This document shows, piece after piece, positions 61,991-64,000 of a stretch of DNA of 64,000 nt (its first letter is position 1; each line of letters opens with the position of its first letter). The notes beneath the pieces were generated by a model. It had not been told where the DNA came from, ran no database searches, and saw nothing but the letters and a program-made list of their open reading frames with translations. The position numbers and the translations under genes are program-made. The DNA is taken from assembly GCF_900637205.1 (NCBI RefSeq), contig NZ_LR134355.1, forward strand, positions 5,332,001 to 5,396,000, in the 5' to 3' direction. Source of the stretch: Mycolicibacterium chitae (lineage in GTDB: Bacteria; Actinomycetota; Actinomycetes; Mycobacteriales; Mycobacteriaceae).

Positions 61991-63241
61991 ATGGCAACCG
62001 ATACCAAACCGGCCGTGCACCCGCGGGCCGCAACCGTCATGGCGGACCTGTTCGGGGGTGCGCTGGAAGACCCGTTTCCCGCGTACAACGAATTGCGTGA
62101 ACTGGGCGACGGCGTGCACTGGTCTGAGCAATTACAGGCCTACCTGGTCTGCCGCTACGACGACGTCCGATTTCTGGGCAGCGACCATCGGCGGTTCTCC
62201 AGCGACGTGTTCTACGACTCTGCTCCAAGCTGGCATGACAACACCAACCCGGAGCATCTTCGGTTCGTCGACACCGCTTCTCTGTTGTTCATGTTCTCCG
62301 ATCCCCCCACCCACACACGCATCCGCTCGTCGTTTCGCCACGTCTTCACCCCCAGATCGATAGCTCAGTGGGAGACCACAATTCGTAAGGTCACCGAGGA
62401 TCTGATCAGTCGGTATTCACGCGGTCGGGAGTTCGACATCATGCCTGGATTCGCCGCGGACGTCCCAGTCGCGATCATCGCGTCCATCCTCGGCGTTCCC
62501 GACGAGGCCAGGGCGAAGTTCCGCGAATGGTCTTACGGCTTCGCCTCCACATTCGACCCTGTGGTCCAGGGCGATATGCGGGATACCGCGATTGCTGCGT
62601 CGTTGGAGTTGTTCGAATACCTACGGAGCTTGATCGACGAACGCTCCGTCGCACCCAAGGACGACCTGATCAGCGAACTCATCCGGACCGAGACAGTTTC
62701 GGGTGACCGACTCCAGGACATCGAGTTGGTGGCGCAGCTCGCCCTGCTGTTAGTAGCCGGCAATGAGACCACCACGAGCCTGATCGGTAGCGGACTGACG
62801 TACCTACTTGAGCACCCAACGACGCTCGCGGAAGTACGAGCCGATCCGGACATGCTGCCCGTAGCCATCGAGGAAATACTCCGGTTAGACCCGCCACTGC
62901 ATCTCGCCCTCCGAAAAACCACGGAGGAGACCCGATTCGGCAACACCGTAGTTCCAGCCGGTGCAATACTCGCACCCTGTCTCGCAGCCGCGAACCGAGA
63001 TCCCCGTCGATTCGATGCCCCGAACGAGTTCGACATCCACCGGTCCGATAACAAACACCTGGCCTTCTACAACGGGATCCACTTTTGTGTAGGAGCGCCG
63101 CTGGGCCGGCTGGAGGTCCGGGTGGTCCTGCGCTACATCCTCGACAACTTCCCTGAGCTACGGCTCGGATCCGCGCCCGCGCAACGACGTACCAACAACG
63201 CAGTCGCCCGCGGCTGGGCTTCCCGCCCGGTGGTCTTATGA
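61991..63241 (+). CDS. Cytochrome P450
   Basis: 416 residues, a normal bacterial P450. I-helix oxygen site LLVAGNETTTS, ExxR motif EEILRLDP, haem loop FYNGIHFCVGAPLGRLE with Cys366. AAGGAGGACA before the ATG. Directly followed (4-base overlap) by a ferredoxin gene, its likely electron donor. Substrate unknown; nearby FAH-family and acyl-CoA synthetase genes suggest a ring- or terpenoid-degrading pathway. Confidence 0.9.
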   Translation: MATDTKPAVHPRAATVMADLFGGALEDPFPAYNELRELGDGVHWSEQLQAYLVCRYDDVRFLGSDHRRFSSDVFYDSAPSWHDNTNPEHLRFVDTASLLFMFSDPPTHTRIRSSFRHVFTPRSIAQWETTIRKVTEDLISRYSRGREFDIMPGFAADVPVAIIASILGVPDEARAKFREWSYGFASTFDPVVQGDMRDTAIAASLELFEYLRSLIDERSVAPKDDLISELIRTETVSGDRLQDIELVAQLALLLVAGNETTTSLIGSGLTYLLEHPTTLAEVRADPDMLPVAIEEILRLDPPLHLALRKTTEETRFGNTVVPAGAILAPCLAAANRDPRRFDAPNEFDIHRSDNKHLAFYNGIHFCVGAPLGRLEVRVVLRYILDNFPELRLGSAPAQRRTNNAVARGWASRPVVL

Positions 63242-63468
63242 GCACCGGTCGAACGTTCCGCCTGACCGCTCACGCCGAGTACTGCGCCGGAAGCGGGAGA
63301 TGCGTCTCGGCGGCGCCCCACCTCTTCAAACTCGACGAGCCCGGATGGGTGCAGGTGCTCGATCACGAGCCGCCAATGGATGATCTCGAGGCGGCGCTCA
63401 GCGCTCAAAATGCGTGCCCGCTCGGACTCATTGACGTTCTCGACGATGAAGGACATTCACTTGCCTGA
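63238..63468 (+). CDS. Ferredoxin, three-Cys [3Fe-4S] type
   Basis: 76 residues. Cys16-x5-Cys22 in YCAGSGRC and Cys60-Pro in NACPLG, with the fourth Cys of a 4Fe cluster absent, so a [3Fe-4S] cluster is expected. Such small ferredoxins serve actinobacterial P450s. It overlaps the P450 stop by 4 bases. Confidence 0.88.
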   Translation: MSTGRTFRLTAHAEYCAGSGRCVSAAPHLFKLDEPGWVQVLDHEPPMDDLEAALSAQNACPLGLIDVLDDEGHSLA

Positions 63469-63558
63469 CAGGGACACGGGGTGCGGCACGGCGGATCGTG
63501 TGCGACATCGCGATCGACGCGGCCGTCGCCCATCGTCCCTACCAACTAAGGACATCAA

Positions 63559-64000
63559 TTGCGATATCTGACATTTCGAGCAGATGGCGCCAGCCGCGCG
63601 GGCGTCACCGTCGGCGATGGTGACCACCAGGTTCTCGACCTCGGCCGCGTCCTAGGCGAGGACTTCAGTAGCGTTCGGAAGATCATCGAAATGGGTCCCG
63701 AAGCATGGGATCGCGTACGCACCGCACAGTCCCGGCCGCCCGCGGAAGCGCTCCTGGATCTTGAGTCCCTCAAACTACTCGCGCCGATCCCCGACCCGAT
63801 TCGCATCCGGGACTGCACCCTGTTCACAGACCACATCGAACCCGCGCTCCGGGCGATGGCGCGCCGTCGCGCCAAGGAGACGACGGACCCGGAAGCCGAG
63901 TACCAACGCATGATCGACTCCGGGCAGTATGACCTGCCCGACATCTTGCGCAAGCAGTTCGTCTACTACAACTCCGATCACCTTTCGATCAGCGGTCTGG
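63559..64000 (+). CDS. Fumarylacetoacetase-family hydrolase, N-terminal part (runs off window)
   Basis: 147 codons are inside the window, from a TTG start with AAGGA seven bases before. LRYLTFRADGASRAGVTVGD, VLDLGRVLGEDFSSVRKIIE, LLAPIPDPIRIRDCTLFTDH and VYYNSDHLSISGL follow the FAH-family N-terminal and beginning of the catalytic domain (PxxPxxIRD). Such enzymes cleave C-C bonds of ring-opened diketo acids. It follows the ferredoxin by 90 bases. Confidence 0.75.
   Translation, partial: MRYLTFRADGASRAGVTVGDGDHQVLDLGRVLGEDFSSVRKIIEMGPEAWDRVRTAQSRPPAEALLDLESLKLLAPIPDPIRIRDCTLFTDHIEPALRAMARRRAKETTDPEAEYQRMIDSGQYDLPDILRKQFVYYNSDHLSISGL

Noticed and set aside
1..64000. tRNA, rRNA or riboswitch genes
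   Set aside because: None recognised by eye on either strand; a covariance-model search would be needed to exclude small RNAs.

Overview
High GC content, Tat- and Sec-exported cell-wall proteins, an Lsr2 paralogue, a cutinase, a Hip1/CaeA-like lipoprotein hydrolase, LCM-type methyltransferases, an F420/Ddn-like protein and many TetR regulators all point to an environmental, rapidly growing mycobacterium (Mycolicibacterium-type). The window is dense with catabolic and redox genes and carries many decayed gene pieces. No rRNA, tRNA or CRISPR array was recognised.

Layout. 0-8 kb: two exported coiled-coil proteins with an M15-like C-terminal domain, an operon of two MpaB/DUF2236 oxygenases plus an aldehyde dehydrogenase, and a Tat-exported Rv2525c-like (DUF1906) protein. 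8-14 kb: an XRE-cupin regulator facing a class II aldolase/DapA-family operon, a frameshifted MOSC gene, and an Fe-alcohol dehydrogenase/methylmalonate-semialdehyde dehydrogenase pair facing a LysR. 15-22.5 kb: an amidase and a complete amide/urea/branched-chain-type ABC importer with a LivM-LivG fusion. 23-27 kb: a class II UvrA followed by a graveyard of gene fragments (CMD, SDR tail, TauD, P450). 27.2-29.6 kb and 39.9-42.1 kb: two copies of a tetR / doxX / carotenoid-oxygenase remnant / methyltransferase unit, with DoxX proteins identical between copies.

29.7-39.9 kb holds the most unusual locus. A SigH-like ECF sigma factor, an epoxide-hydrolase-type hydrolase, a Rieske-glutamate synthase fusion and a Rieske-ThDP enzyme fusion lie in one tightly packed operon. 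A tandem-palindrome operator upstream of it is almost the same as one between the nearby SDR and TetR genes, so the two blocks probably form one regulon. 42-53 kb: a third MpaB gene sharing an 18-bp operator with the first MpaB operon, PoxB, cutinase, Lsr2, and a five-gene coupled operon (APC permease, two SDRs, agmatinase family, polysaccharide-deacetylase family) facing a PucR regulator.

53-58 kb is a mobile-element scar: a HicA-like toxin/HTH pair, an IS256-family element cut by an IS3-family element whose own transposase is frameshifted, and truncated OYE, P450 and DapB-like genes around them. 58-64 kb is a second catabolic locus: acyl-CoA synthetase, GAF/LuxR regulator, TetR, P450, 3-Cys ferredoxin and a fumarylacetoacetase-family gene. 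It carries a shared CCCCCA-N-A-N-TGGGG-type site in two of its promoters.
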